Source: Siniperca chuatsi
Lineage: Eukaryota > Chordata > Actinopteri > Centrarchiformes > Sinipercidae
Length of the DNA: 64,000 bases
Direction: 5' to 3'
Assembly (NCBI RefSeq): GCF_020085105.1
Contig: NC_058056.1
Coordinates: 14,473,929-14,537,928 of the forward strand
Each line of letters opens with the position of its first letter. Positions within the stretch are counted from its first letter, which is position 1. A program made the translations under genes and the position numbers. Positions 23,925-37,300 of this stretch are shown one piece after another. The notes below the pieces were generated by a model. That model searched no databases and was not told the origin of the DNA. It saw only the letters and a list, made by a program, of their open reading frames with translations.

Positions 23925-26900
23925 ATGAACCGCTTTCGAAAGTGGCTGTATAAGCCCAAGGTAAGTTATCCTGGATCCACACGCCGTGTCAGCTCTGCAG
24001 TCAGTTATTTTTTATGCATAGCTTTGGAGATAGCTAGCAAAACAGCAGATCAGTTTGGCTCGCTAGCCTGATCTCTTCATTCTCTGCCACACATCTGCTA
24101 ACGTTAGCCTGTGTTCCTGATGTTACACTGTATTAACCAGCAGCTATCTCTTTGTTGATGTTGATGCTTTTGTTTTCAAGCGCTAGTCAGGACTAACAAT
24201 GCTACAGCCGGGCAATGTACATTGAATTATACTGATTAACTTAACTGCTGCCTTCAGCTGACATTGTCATTAATGTTTGGTATTGTTGAAGTGATTTTCT
24301 CTTCTTATTATAGTCACATAATCTCTGTAAAAACTTATTTTGCATTTAAGGGCTGCAGCCAATTATTATTTTCATTGTCTATTCATCTGGTGGTTATTTT
24401 CTCAATTAACTGATTAATCATTTTTTGTATAAAATGTCAGAAAATAGTAAAAAAAAAAAAAAAAAAGGCTATCACAATTTACATCACAATTTACTGAAGC
24501 CCAAGGTGACTTATGCACATTGCTTGTTTAATAGATATTTAATTTACTATCACATAAGACAGAAAAGCAGCAAAACCTCACAATTGGGAAGCTGGAACTA
24601 GGTGAAATGTTTTTCATTTAAGCTTGAAAAATGACTGAAATACTAATTGATTATCAAAATAATGAATATCAAAAATTGGCAATTATTTTTCTCAAATTGT
24701 TTAATTAAATGACTAATTGTTTCAACTCTGAAGCATTTGAATGGGTTTGATTTGTTTGTTGATTGTAGACATCACCCCAAACTGGATAAGTTGTTGTTAA
24801 AAGCAAAATGCATCAAATCAGCTGCTACTTGGGCCCATTACACACCATTTGTAGGCAAAATCATCACTTTCAGAGTGAGCTAGTAATGGATGTGCTGTGA
24901 TTGTTTAAATCGAGCTCAGAGTGTGGAAACATGCCTGACACAGCAGATGAAGTATTGAAGGCTTGGTCGCATTGTTAAATGAACAGTTTAATATAAGCCA
25001 ACTGCAGCACTTTTTAGGATGAATAAATGTGTATATTTCTCCAGGGAGGGAATTGTTGTGAACTTTTAGGTTTTAGGAGGAGAAATTGTAAACTACTGTA
25101 CTTAATGTGACAACTTGTGAGTGCACAAAGCTGCATAAATCTGAGGCAAGTTGTCATTGATCAGTGTATAATTTTTTTTAGAGTAGCATTTAGAGTAACA
25201 AACCAAAACACATTTTTTGCCCAAGTTAGATTGAGAAACTCCTACCTGGTCTACTTCTACAGAATTCTGAGCTTTAGATGTCATATTTAACGTGGGTTTA
25301 CAGCTGAGCCTATATGCGCTCATCACCTTGTCCCAATTACTCATATGCTCCTATGGAAAGTTTGCTATTTACTGGGAACACTGAGCAAATATTCCATTGA
25401 GAAGCACTTGGCGAAATGATGCACACCACTTGTACTACATGGTATTCTACTGCAGCCTCTTCTGGAGGATGGGTACAAAAAGGTTATTATTATCAACTGC
25501 AGAGCATTTATGTAAAAACATTATGGAATTAAAAAAATATTGAATTCCTTAAACTCAATTAAAAAATCTTGACTTTTGATAAAGAGGCTGATGGTGTAAA
25601 GTATTCTTCTCTAGTCCACACACCCAAGTCCAGAGCCAGTCGACAGACCTGTATAACATTTCAGTGTGTTTAATGCATGGCGGCCTTTCAGTATATTGGC
25701 ATAATAGCTGCACATAAAAGGTTGACCTTGCATCATAACTGCTGTAGATTGTGAGTCTCAAAAGCAGATTTTTCTATTGATAGAAATAGAGTAAAACATA
25801 CTGCAGAAAGCCTCTTAAACAAATTTGTGACTGTGGTGCAGTGCTGCGTTTCTTGGCATAGAAAATCACATTTTTTGCTTTACTCAAAAGGTTTGTCAAC
25901 ATGTATTTCCAATTGGCAGTATACGTTTATAAGTCAGTCTCTGGTAATAGAAGACAACTGAGTTTCCATATCAAACAATAACAGTAATTGGAGGTTTTGC
26001 AACAGTAATGTCAGACAGGGATAAAATCAAATGCCTGTGATCATATATTATCCACCTGCTCTTCACCACATACACACACCTGCGTCATTCCTCTTTTTTC
26101 TGTCTAACCATGTTTGCTGTCACAGCATTTATGTGGTTCATTGTTGGGGCTAGGCTTAAGTGTTGGGGTTCACCAGAGTATTGTCACATTCATGAATGAC
26201 TACTGACTTTGAAGTACTGAGCTATTACATCAGTGCCTTTTCTGCTAAATCACGGTCATGCTAGGAATTACAGAATTACACATAAGTCTGTGGGTTTTAA
26301 ATGACCAGTTCTGCCTCAAAGGAGTGAAGAGAAAAGTGCGAAAAACCTCGGCAGTTATGATAATCAGTATGAAAAGACAACAGTAATGAAAGGAGGGTTC
26401 AGATCACTTTATGCTCCTGCAACTGAACAGCAGCAAGCTAGCAAGTAGTTTGTCTTTTGCACAGAGAGAAAATATTTCTGTGGTAATTAAAATCCGTGCC
26501 CAACCCACATATTCTGGCATTTATAGTTGAACACCGCACAGTGTTGTCATTTTGCATCAACAGTAAGCTGTTTATTATTAAACTATGTTCTCCCAGAGAC
26601 AGAAAAGTGTTGAATCAGCATGTTCCCTTGACTGAAGCAGAGCTATTGATATTTCCAGAGCTGCTCTTTACCTCCCAGATAAGTCCCACTGAGGAGGACT
26701 TTCTGTTGCCCCTGCTACACAATCCCTTCCCAGTGTGTTAGAGAGTAGTGTGCAGCTCTGTGCGGGACATAATGTACCCGTCTATACTGCCTGAGTCTGC
26801 CATCAAAGTGCCAACTTCTGGAAAAAAATGAATGTGTAAGAATGGTGTAAAAATTGTCCTGGTCTTCTGTAAGGCTGTGGGGGAAAGGCTCCAATAGTCA

Positions 26901-28274
26901 CCCATAGCAAGGATAACCTTCTGTAAGGAGGTTTTTTTTTTACATTCCTTCTAGGCCTTTAAACTGTTTTAGTTGTTTTGTGTGTGAATGGTTAACCTTT
27001 ATTTCCCAGAATATCTGCAAAGGAGATCTAACTACTTGTTCTAGGTATTTTGTGTTCTTTTATCTGACTGCTCATTGAACTTAGTGCATTCTGCAGTTAA
27101 AAGTTTTAGATAGGGAAAGAGGCTTTGGAGAGGGAGGGTGAAATAAGGGGAGAATTATTATAAATAAAAACATACAAATCTGCTTCATCACACATCCCCG
27201 CAGTCCCAAACAAAGACGAGACCTGGCTCAGGTTTCCGCACAGCCAAAATGGCCACTGTCTCCTCACCTCTCATTCATCAGCGGCAAACTTGCAGAGTGA
27301 CTGATGGCAAGCAAGAGAGATGTCAAGAGGCTAAACCTGTACACACCCTCTGTAGGCTGTGTTCCTCTCTTGGTTGTTATTCCATCAGGCATTCAAGAGC
27401 TGACCTTCAGCTCCACACCAACTCATCTGTCAGTGTGACGGGCTCACAGCTCGCATCAGGCCGGGTGCACTCACCTCCATCTACAGGATGCTACTAATTT
27501 GCCTTTCATTCCCCCCTCTCCCCACCGGACAGTTTAGTGTGTGGGTAGCCGATACTTTCTGCACTCCTCATCGAAATGTCAAACAGATCAGATCAGTGTG
27601 TAACAATGTCGGCCGTTTGCAAGTGTATGAACATATGTAATGCTAATGCCTAATTACTTTGATAAGATCATCCAACATCTGACAGGTCATTCTTGAGAAT
27701 TTGGATAAAATGCATCTTAATTTTAGAAAATTATAATTAATGGTCAGAAATCTTAACAGATTTGACCATAAGAAAAGTTCTCAGTTTATAAGTTGTTTTT
27801 CAGTGTAACTTCCTAATTTTACCTTCTGTTTCTCACAAATTTTATTAATTTCTTATGTAATTTTTATGGCAACGGTGTTATTTATTTATTAATTAATTAA
27901 TTAATTAATTAATTAATTTAGTGTAGTACAAATATATCTTTGTTATCTTTAGTATATAGTAAAAGAAAAGACCAGTTTTGGCTTTTGGCTTATAAAACAT
28001 GAAACTACAGTTAACAAGGTTTTCTCTTGGCAATCCATATGATTGCACTGCATTTGAAAGTAACAAGTTGTATTTCAGTGAAAAGGAAATATCTAGAAAC
28101 ATTCAATTCAATTTATTTATATAGCACCAATTCTAGACTGTACTCTTTATAATATTATTTACAGAGATCCAACAAATCCCACCATGAGCAAGCACTTGGT
28201 GACAGTGGCAAGGAAAAACTTCCTTTAAGAGGCAGAAACCTTGGCCAGAACCAGACTCAATGCCGTGTTAGGTT

Positions 28275-28312
<38 letters not shown>

Positions 28313-31300
28313 TTAGAGAGAAACATTAAATCCATAGTGGTAGTGGGCACAGTAACAAAGCCTGTACAATGTAATGTAACCCAATACAATAAGACAATAG
28401 TTAAGCAAATAATAATTTTCTTTATCAATTAAACTGCTGATTATTTTCTTGATTAATCAATCACGTATTCTATGACATGTCAGAACATGGTGAAAAATGC
28501 CCATCACAATTCCATACAGCCCAAGTTGGCATATTCAAATGTCTTCTTTTCTCCTAGCAACAGTCTAAAACTCAAATGCTATCCTAGAAGACTAAGAAAA
28601 CCAGCAAAAAGTTTCATTTGATAAGCTAGAACCAATGATTTTTTGGCATTTATGTTTAAAAAATGACTTAAAAGATTAATCTACCATTAAAATTGTTGTT
28701 GGGCTAATAATTTCAGCTCTAAATAAAAGTTAAACCTATATATATTTAATGGTTTAAGGTGAAATCCCATAAAATTATCTGTTTTATATCTAGAACAGTG
28801 GCGTGAAATCATTTGTGCACATGTTAATGAAACACGACGAGGCATGTAAGTATTTACCATGGACATAAATCATTGTCAAGCAACCATAAAAGATGCTTTA
28901 GAGATGTTTGTCTACACTGTCAGAAAGAAAACCCAACATGTTGACAGCTGATGGTTTCGACAAAGCAACACATTTTTATTTATCATCCACTCAGGAGCCA
29001 GTTTTCCTTCTGTGCCAGCTGTGTGGGCCCTACTTAAAATGCATCAGTTGAATTTGATTTTGAAAGGAAATGTTCATCTATGAAGAGGTGGTTATGACAC
29101 ATGGTTAAAACAGCAGTAAAAGCTATATATGTCTAATTTAAAAAAAAAAAACTAAATGTGTGGAGATGGAGGCAGGGTCACCAGGGTTATGGATGACCAT
29201 GAGGTTTTCTATTTGTAATGCTTTTTAAAAAAAAAAAATCTGTGACAGCACTGATGAAAACCCAAGACACATTTTCAGTAACCTTCCGGGCTAAGAAGTA
29301 CATTTTGTTTGAAATTCACTGTATGTGGCTCATGGTGTTGTGTTCATGCTCATCTTTAAGTTGATACTCATAATACAGGTGATGATGATGAATTTTAAAT
29401 ACATTTTGTGTTTAGATTTTTTAATTGAGGTAGTTAGATAGGTAGGTTGTTTGTAATCATGTAACAAGCAATCAGTGTACAAAGGGGCTACAGACTAGAT
29501 CTGAAACAATTAGTCGATTGACAGAAAATTAATTGGAAACAATTTTCATAGATGTTTTATATCATAGAGAATCGTAGAATTTGGTCTGTTCAGACAAAAT
29601 ATGTAATTTGAAGACATCACCTTTTGTTCAAAGAAATTGTGATTTTTCACTATTTTCTGACATTTTAGAGACCAACATTTTAGAGACTAAACTAAAATAA
29701 TTGTCAGCCTCACTCTGCTTTAAGCTGATACCCATTAATTCTACAGCTGAATCAATTAGTTGGTTAATCGATTAGCTGGTTGACAGAAAAATAATCGGCA
29801 ACTATTTTGATAATCAATTAATCAAAATATTTTGAGCATCTCAAATGTGAGGATTTGCTGCTTTTCTTAGCCTTATGTGATAATAAACTGAATATCTTTG
29901 AGTTTTGGACTGTTGATCGGATGATATCATCTTGGGCTTTAGAAAATTGCTTTGGGCATTCATTTTTTTTTACATTTTATAGGCCAATCGGTTAATCTAG
30001 AAAATAATTGGCAGGTTAATCGATTATGAAAATAATCGTTAGTTGGAGCCCTAATTAATTCAGTTTATACCTAATAATAAATTTAAAATTAATTAGAAGT
30101 TATTCTTGTCAATGTTAAGGTACTTTTCTCGAGTTAATATGCAAATACAAATCTAAAATTACAGACGAATACTTATGTATATTTTCATCAGAGTACCACT
30201 CCTTTTTGTTGGCAATATTTTGTCACGGTTGTCGAGATCTGGTGAATCACGGTGGTTGATTTCCTCAGTAATGATCGCTTCACTTCTACAGGGTATGACA
30301 GAACCAGATATAGTAGGTTCTGCTGTTGTTTACATGACTTATCTCACCCTCTTGTTTGCCCTTCATTTGTCATTTATCACTACCCTGGTTTGTTTGTGAA
30401 TATTGCTAACATGCAAGCAGAAAACAGAGCAGGCAAAGCAATTAGGGTCTTGTCTTTGCAGAGTTGGTTCTGCACAGTTGGCACGGAGTCGATGGACCAG
30501 CAAACTGCTGAGCAGCGGCCAGCATGGCTTCATATTTATCCCAGTTTCTGGAGTTCTTTGTGGATGTCCCATTCTGCTTACCCACCAGCCATGCAGTAAT
30601 TGATTTGGTGTCAGCTGCCGGGATTTAGAGAGCTGACCCTAGTGCAGATTGAGACAGGCCAGGCGATTGAAGGCCTTTTTAAATTCATTGCAGGATTGGG
30701 GAATCAGTGCCCACTGTCCGAGGTGTGAGGAAGCAATGATTGAAAGAAAATAGCTGTGGAAGAAGAGATAGATTTAAAGCTACCACAGATAATCAGCTAG
30801 TCCTGGCATCGACTGAGAGGCTGCACTCATTTTCTACACCTCGTTTCTTATTGGTAATAATTTGTACACTCTCGGATTTTAAATTCCTCTCTTAGTTGTC
30901 TGTGATGATAAACATAAAGCATGCACTCAAGGTGCCCTTTGTCTATATTGTGAGTCTGACTGTTCTAGGAAAAGCCAGAAAATGAAATGCCACCCTCCTA
31001 CTCTGGGCTCTGTCTTAGCAGCAGGGAGAATGGGAGGGAGAGGAGGAGAACAGTAGGCCTGTATTTTTGGGATTAGATTTTGGCCTTGGTTACAGTTGGC
31101 AGGAGATAAGATGAGAGGATGTCGCTCTTTAGCAGCTCCAGTGTTTCTTCTTACTGGAATCTAGGGCTGGGATGATAAGAAATCCTGAAGAATTGACTAA
31201 TTGAAACAATATTTTTGATAAACATTGATATTTTAACTCATATTTTAATGGAAAACTGTATGTTTTCAGTAGATGCATATTAAAATATGTCTGTGTTCTC

Positions 31301-34300
31301 ATCCTGTAGTTTTCATGTGCCAGAGGGGAGAGACAAAAGTAAAGTCAGTAATGTCTGACATGAGGATGGGAGCAAGTGCCATCTTTTGAAAAAGGCAATA
31401 AAATTAAAGGTTGCAGCACTTTGGTCACGTTGTGACAAAGGATTTGCCTTATAGTGATATACAGTATTTTGTTAATTTGAAAAAACAATAATGATTGAAA
31501 GATGATATGAGTGACAGTGTTCATACCAAGTACTGCTAGGCAACATGCTTTGTTATAGGTAAAAACCTATTTGGAGAAGTGGAAAGATTACTGCTACTGG
31601 TTTATTATTTACGTATTTATAACTACTTATTTTGCTACTCTGCATTTAGGTTGAGATGTTAGTGGCGCAATTTCAGGTGCAATCCCAATTGCACAAGCAT
31701 GTTGACATACATTTAATCTCCACAGACAGCAATCAAAGATGTGTGTTTGCACACACACACGTGCTGTTGCTGTCATTGTGTGTAACTTGGGACAGCCTGG
31801 GCAATGCAAGCTCTCATTCACTGTTCATAACAATGAAAGGTATGTGGACAGAATTTAGTCTCATTGAGTCATGCACATCACAACAGTCAAGAGGGGATGT
31901 GGGTCACAGTTGCACGGAGGAATCATGACAGTGCATAGGTGGGTTTGTTTGAGTTTTTATTGGTTCAGTAAAATTCTTAAATGTTAGGCATGGTGTTTTT
32001 ATATAAATATGGGGGGCATGCATCTCCAATCTTCAGGACTCATACACTCCATGAAAAATGTCAAGTTGATTTTGTAAATCTAAAATTCACCTTCCCCTCT
32101 GTAGCCAGTGTAACAGCCAGTTCTGAATTGTATAACCAGATTATTTCTTGCATAAGAACATCCCTGTGGTTGTTGGAAGAGGGGTGTCACCACACTACCA
32201 TCAGGGGATCCTGGACACGCCTTGTAGCCACCCAAATCCTCTGCGCCCCCTCTGTCACCACGGCCTGTCATGCTAAACCATGTGCCAGCCACATGCACAG
32301 GTCATTGCTTAGTTCAAATGCCAGATTAGGGCAGCCCAGACAAGCACACAGATTATGCCATCAGTCCAGATGGGCAGACCACTCTGAATATATTGAGTCA
32401 ATGAACTGAGTTAAGTCCGTAGTCTGCTGTGGATCCAACTTTCAGCTGGTTAGTGCAGAAATACTCAGACGCAGTCTGTGATTAGTGCCATTGATTTAAT
32501 TGCACATTTATTTAATAGAAAATCTGAGACCGTCTTAAAATGTGACCAGAAGAGAGTTGGAGTTTATGCCTGAAAGGTCATCAATAACTCGACTAGCTGC
32601 AGAAAACAACATAGAGGTGAGGAAAGAAATTCCTGATGCAAGCTGAACAAGAAAGGAATGACTCAACACAACAGAACCTCCTTCAGAACACTGCATTCTT
32701 AGAAAGTTTCTGCCAAACTTAATATAAATAATGGTTGAGGAATAATATAAATAATGGTCAAGAAAGTTTCCTTCTTTGTTACCAAAACGATTGGCTTGCT
32801 CTTGCCTGGGCTTTTATGCTGAGACCTGAATAATAAATAAGGTAATGAACTGTATCCGGCTGCTTTTTTGCCAGTCTGCCAACTGACTGAATGAAGCAGA
32901 GTGAACTGGTTTCCCCCCTACAATATTTACGTCTGATCCTTGGAAGGCAGTCAGAAGGCAGCAAATTGAGCCTGGAATAGAGTATGGAGGGCAGAGGCAA
33001 GGTTTCTCATAAGTCCCTTAAGTGGGCTCAATGTGCACGCACCGATGCTATAGACGTTCATGAAGCATTAGCCTGACGGCCTCCATCATCTGCACAGTCT
33101 GAATAGAAATGAAGCCCAGAATCAGCAGCTCAAGGAGAAAGCTGGCTGAGATAATGCTGATCATACAGCAGCAGGCAACTCTTGGTAACACGTTCCAATA
33201 AGAGTCACACTGTCATCGCCTGTTATTGATTTAATGTTAAGCAAAAGGGACAGAAATTTCACTGAGTCATAGTGAAATGACGTGATTGAGGGGGCTTAAC
33301 AGTAATTGTCACTCTGGATGAAGTTGTGGGTGCCTAATAGTCTGAAATGATGGGTTTGTGAACGCAACGGATAGAGTTTTTGAGTAAACTCAAAGACAGG
33401 ACAGCCAGGACAACTGACAGCAGGAGTATAACAGGAGAGTGGCACGCCACAGGGGACAAGAGCTAAATCTGCTGAATCATTTCCTCACTTACGCAAGGTA
33501 GAGCTGTCATTGGTGATGATGACACAGCTTGCAAGTTCAGGAGTCAGATCCCCAGATGTTCACACACTTACCTTTTTAAAACAATTTCAGTACTATTATA
33601 GGAAGATTATTGTTTTTCAGCTTCTTAAATTGATTGTTTTTTTTTTTGTTTTTTGTTTTTTTTTCTCAGTCTTGAGGTTTATAAAGTAGTTTTTACTCTA
33701 TACTTATAAAGTAAATGTCAAGTCCAATACTTTACTCTGTGCCAATCTATGTTATGTAAGCAGATGAAAACCGGCACTTGTTTCAACAGACAGCTTGCCT
33801 TTTTTGCTTTTCAGTCTAACATCATCACTGACTCATAGTCCATGTAACAAGGTAAATATTACCATCCAAGGCTTTAGATTTGAATTTCATTCAAAGGATT
33901 TGTCTGTATTTCATGACTTGTATCGTCTCATCTCTCAGACTGCTCCCCTTATGGTAGCCCTGTTAATCAGAGCTGTTAACTGTGCTGAATTTCATTAGAT
34001 GTTAAAGAAGCATTACTACTTTGACTTTTGCCATGACTTTTGTAATGTGTAAATCAGTTGCTAGGAAACATCTGTTGTGCTGTCCAGTCAAAATCAATCA
34101 ACATATTTGTATTAAGTAGTTAGTTGTATTAATACAGTTTAGAATCAGTCGGAAATATCTGAATATGCTAACCTAACTGATGTTTTTGGTCGTTCAGTCT
34201 AACGTTATTGGCATAACGTTTGCAATTTTAGATATGTTGTTTTTGTGAAATGTAATTTTACTGCCTTACACAGTTAATAAACAATATTTTAATCAAGTGT

Positions 34301-37300
34301 TGTGTTGACCATAACCCATTACCTCTTCACTTTAGATGGAGTCATCTAGTTGCTTGTCAGTTCTGACTTAATCTTTTCATACCTTTTTTCTAATATTTAT
34401 AAATGATCACCAAACTTTTAGACCAAGCAGCTCAAGTAGTGCTGCCTATCTAAAAGTAAATCAGCATGTCTTGAACATTCCCTGCCTTTGACTTTTCCCC
34501 CATGATGCAACGCTGCAGGAATGTTCCTTCTTGTGTGAGGAATGCAGCAGGAGGAGGCTTTAGGATGGCGTCTGTCTCAAATACTTCTTTTCTTCCTCCG
34601 TCAGCGTTGGCCAATATGCATCAGAAATCTCAAAATGAATGCCACAACTCTGTGGGTCGTGTTGTGCCTGTGCTGGAAAAAGGTCTTTCACTGTCTCCCA
34701 CTCCTGTTTCCTGTTTGGTCATCATGACATTTGTATCATAGACTCACTCATTGTTGTGCAGTTGTGTAAAGTTCAAAGTCAAATGTGACTCCAGACTGGT
34801 GATATCATTGCTTTTCTCACTGTTCAGAAATTGAATTTGGATGTGAAGAGAAATACCTCATTTTACAGTGGATTTGTTTGCTTCCCTTCGTTTAATTAAG
34901 ATTTCCTTTGTGATCATTTCCCATTACCCTATATATTCATAGAAACCCACTTAATTTTATTTCCTTTATAGTAATGCCAATGCATTGATGAATAATACTA
35001 TTTACAGTTTTCTCTCTATGCTGATTATTTTTGTTTTGCTATAGTACTGTGGCTGTCTATTCACATTCTTCCCATACTTCAAGTATGTGACCTTGTTAAG
35101 AAAGAACACTTGAGATGAGTGTAAAACCCTTACTCTATTGTTTTAGTTTGGATTAGATACCATTTCTGCATTGCTCATCCAATTTATTCAGTAAACATGA
35201 CATGGCAGAGATATCAAAATTCACACACATGATCAAAATGTGCTGGGATATTATAGGTTTTGCTCTGTGGGACAAACTGGGTTTTATTTTGGCAAGTATC
35301 TGCTCCACTGAAGTGTCCTTGAGCAAGAAAATAAATGCCAATCTGCTCTAATCCAGTGCTGCTCTTCTGTAATTCACCCTACTGTAGCTCTGAATATTGC
35401 ACATGAAAGGACCATATTAGTTACTAAATTACAAATTATCCTTCTTGCAACTGCATTACCACCCAATCAATATGACTTTGACAAAAAATAAAGGTCAAAA
35501 ATTGTCAAAATATAGCCCTCCCCAAGTTTATTAGGACATATCTCAGTCCTCCAAATAACCTTTTAAAACATTCAAAATATGTTTTCCCCCTCACAGTAAT
35601 AATGCGACAAGTACCCCAGCTGTAGGTTATATCTCTGTGTTCTCTCCTTGCTGTTTGTTTCATTATTAATGAGAGAGAGTGAGGGAACAGCACCATGTAT
35701 CATATTCAGAGAGAGAAGCGAGGGCCCACGGGGAGAGCATCACGCAACAGGAAGCACTGCAAACTTAAGGGAAAAGGTCCTGTGAGAGGTTTCAGTAAAT
35801 ACCAGTATTCACTTTGACTTCATGAAAAACACTTCCAGACAGTCGATGCATTGCAGGCAAACAAGCCTGTTTACGGGTCTCCCATCTTCCAATCTGCACA
35901 GTCATGCTGTCCTTTTAAGCTCCTGTACCATCATTGGGTCTATGTGGTTTGTGATGATGCACGTTGGCATGTGGTCGCCATCTTCAAAACCATTAACCTT
36001 TTGATCAACGTGAGCCCTACCCAGGATGTGCGTGTGTGAGTGCATGCAGTGTTTGTTGGTGTTGTGATTTAAAAAATGGTAGCCCTATCTTTATTATCCT
36101 GTAAAATTTTAATTGCAATTATTATTTCATTTTGGGTAGGTCTAAGCAATACAAATGATCACTTGTTGTGTTTACGCTTTTTGTGCATCAATGTCTCTTC
36201 CCTACCTTGTGTGTTGTGGCTGTAGGTGCGCTTCACCCAGCAGCGCAGTGATTTGCTGCGCTGTGCTGTCTCCCCACACACACACACTCTGAGGGGAGCA
36301 TGGTGGGAGATAATGACATAAATCCTCTACCAGGGCCAGGCACTCTAATTACACCTACTACTTCATGGGGGCGTTCACACCATATTAACCTTTGTTAACT
36401 CCTCTTGTCAGAATTAATGCCATTTTTTATCATTAACTTTCCCATACTTGTTGAAAATTTGTTTATGTATGAATGTGTATTCGAATAAACCCATGTCTTG
36501 TGTTCACCAGAATACCTTGGCAATTGGAAGAGCAATGTGTTGTTAAGCTGGCCTATACAATGCCCTACTTACCTGATTTTATTTTTGTCCCTACAGATCG
36601 GCAGCATGTTGATGTATTATGCTGCCTTCATATTTGTGCTGTATTGCCTTGACTTGACTACTCCCTCTACATCACTCTATCTCTTTCTCTCTCAGTTTCG
36701 TGGTTTATTTGCATGAGATTAGGGTTTATATCCCCAAACCAGATCTTGACTAAAAGAGTTAGATTCACTGCTGGATATGTACAAATGGAGTGGGTGAAAC
36801 TCTGCTGACTTAAATACTCCACCTGTTAACACCAAAGTGCTGTAACCTGGAGACTTGCTGAACATAATACGTAATTTGTGTGTTGACAGTTAGAAAACAG
36901 AGACTGGAGACTGCAGCTATCCATACCGGATACTGTATTTCTCTCGTGCAGAGCTCTAAACAGTGTACATCTTAATTCCCCCAAGCACTACCCATGGAAA
37001 CTAGTGTAATGAATGAACACAGGTCCTTACTTACTACTAGACCTAATGGTCAAAATAGAGCAGATCAAGAGTGATATTCCTCTATCTGTATTGTTGCTGA
37101 ATTTCCTCTATTCATGACATCAGATACTAAATTTTGCAGCTGAAATTAATAATTAACACACCTTATGAGACCAACAAGCAGGTTTTGGGAAATGGGGAGT
37201 TTATTCCACAGTTTAGTAAAACGTGAGATTCTGTCCCAGTCATTCCCTTATAACAGAAAAACATAGCATGTTGTCTCTAGACTTCCAAGTTATCCTGGCT

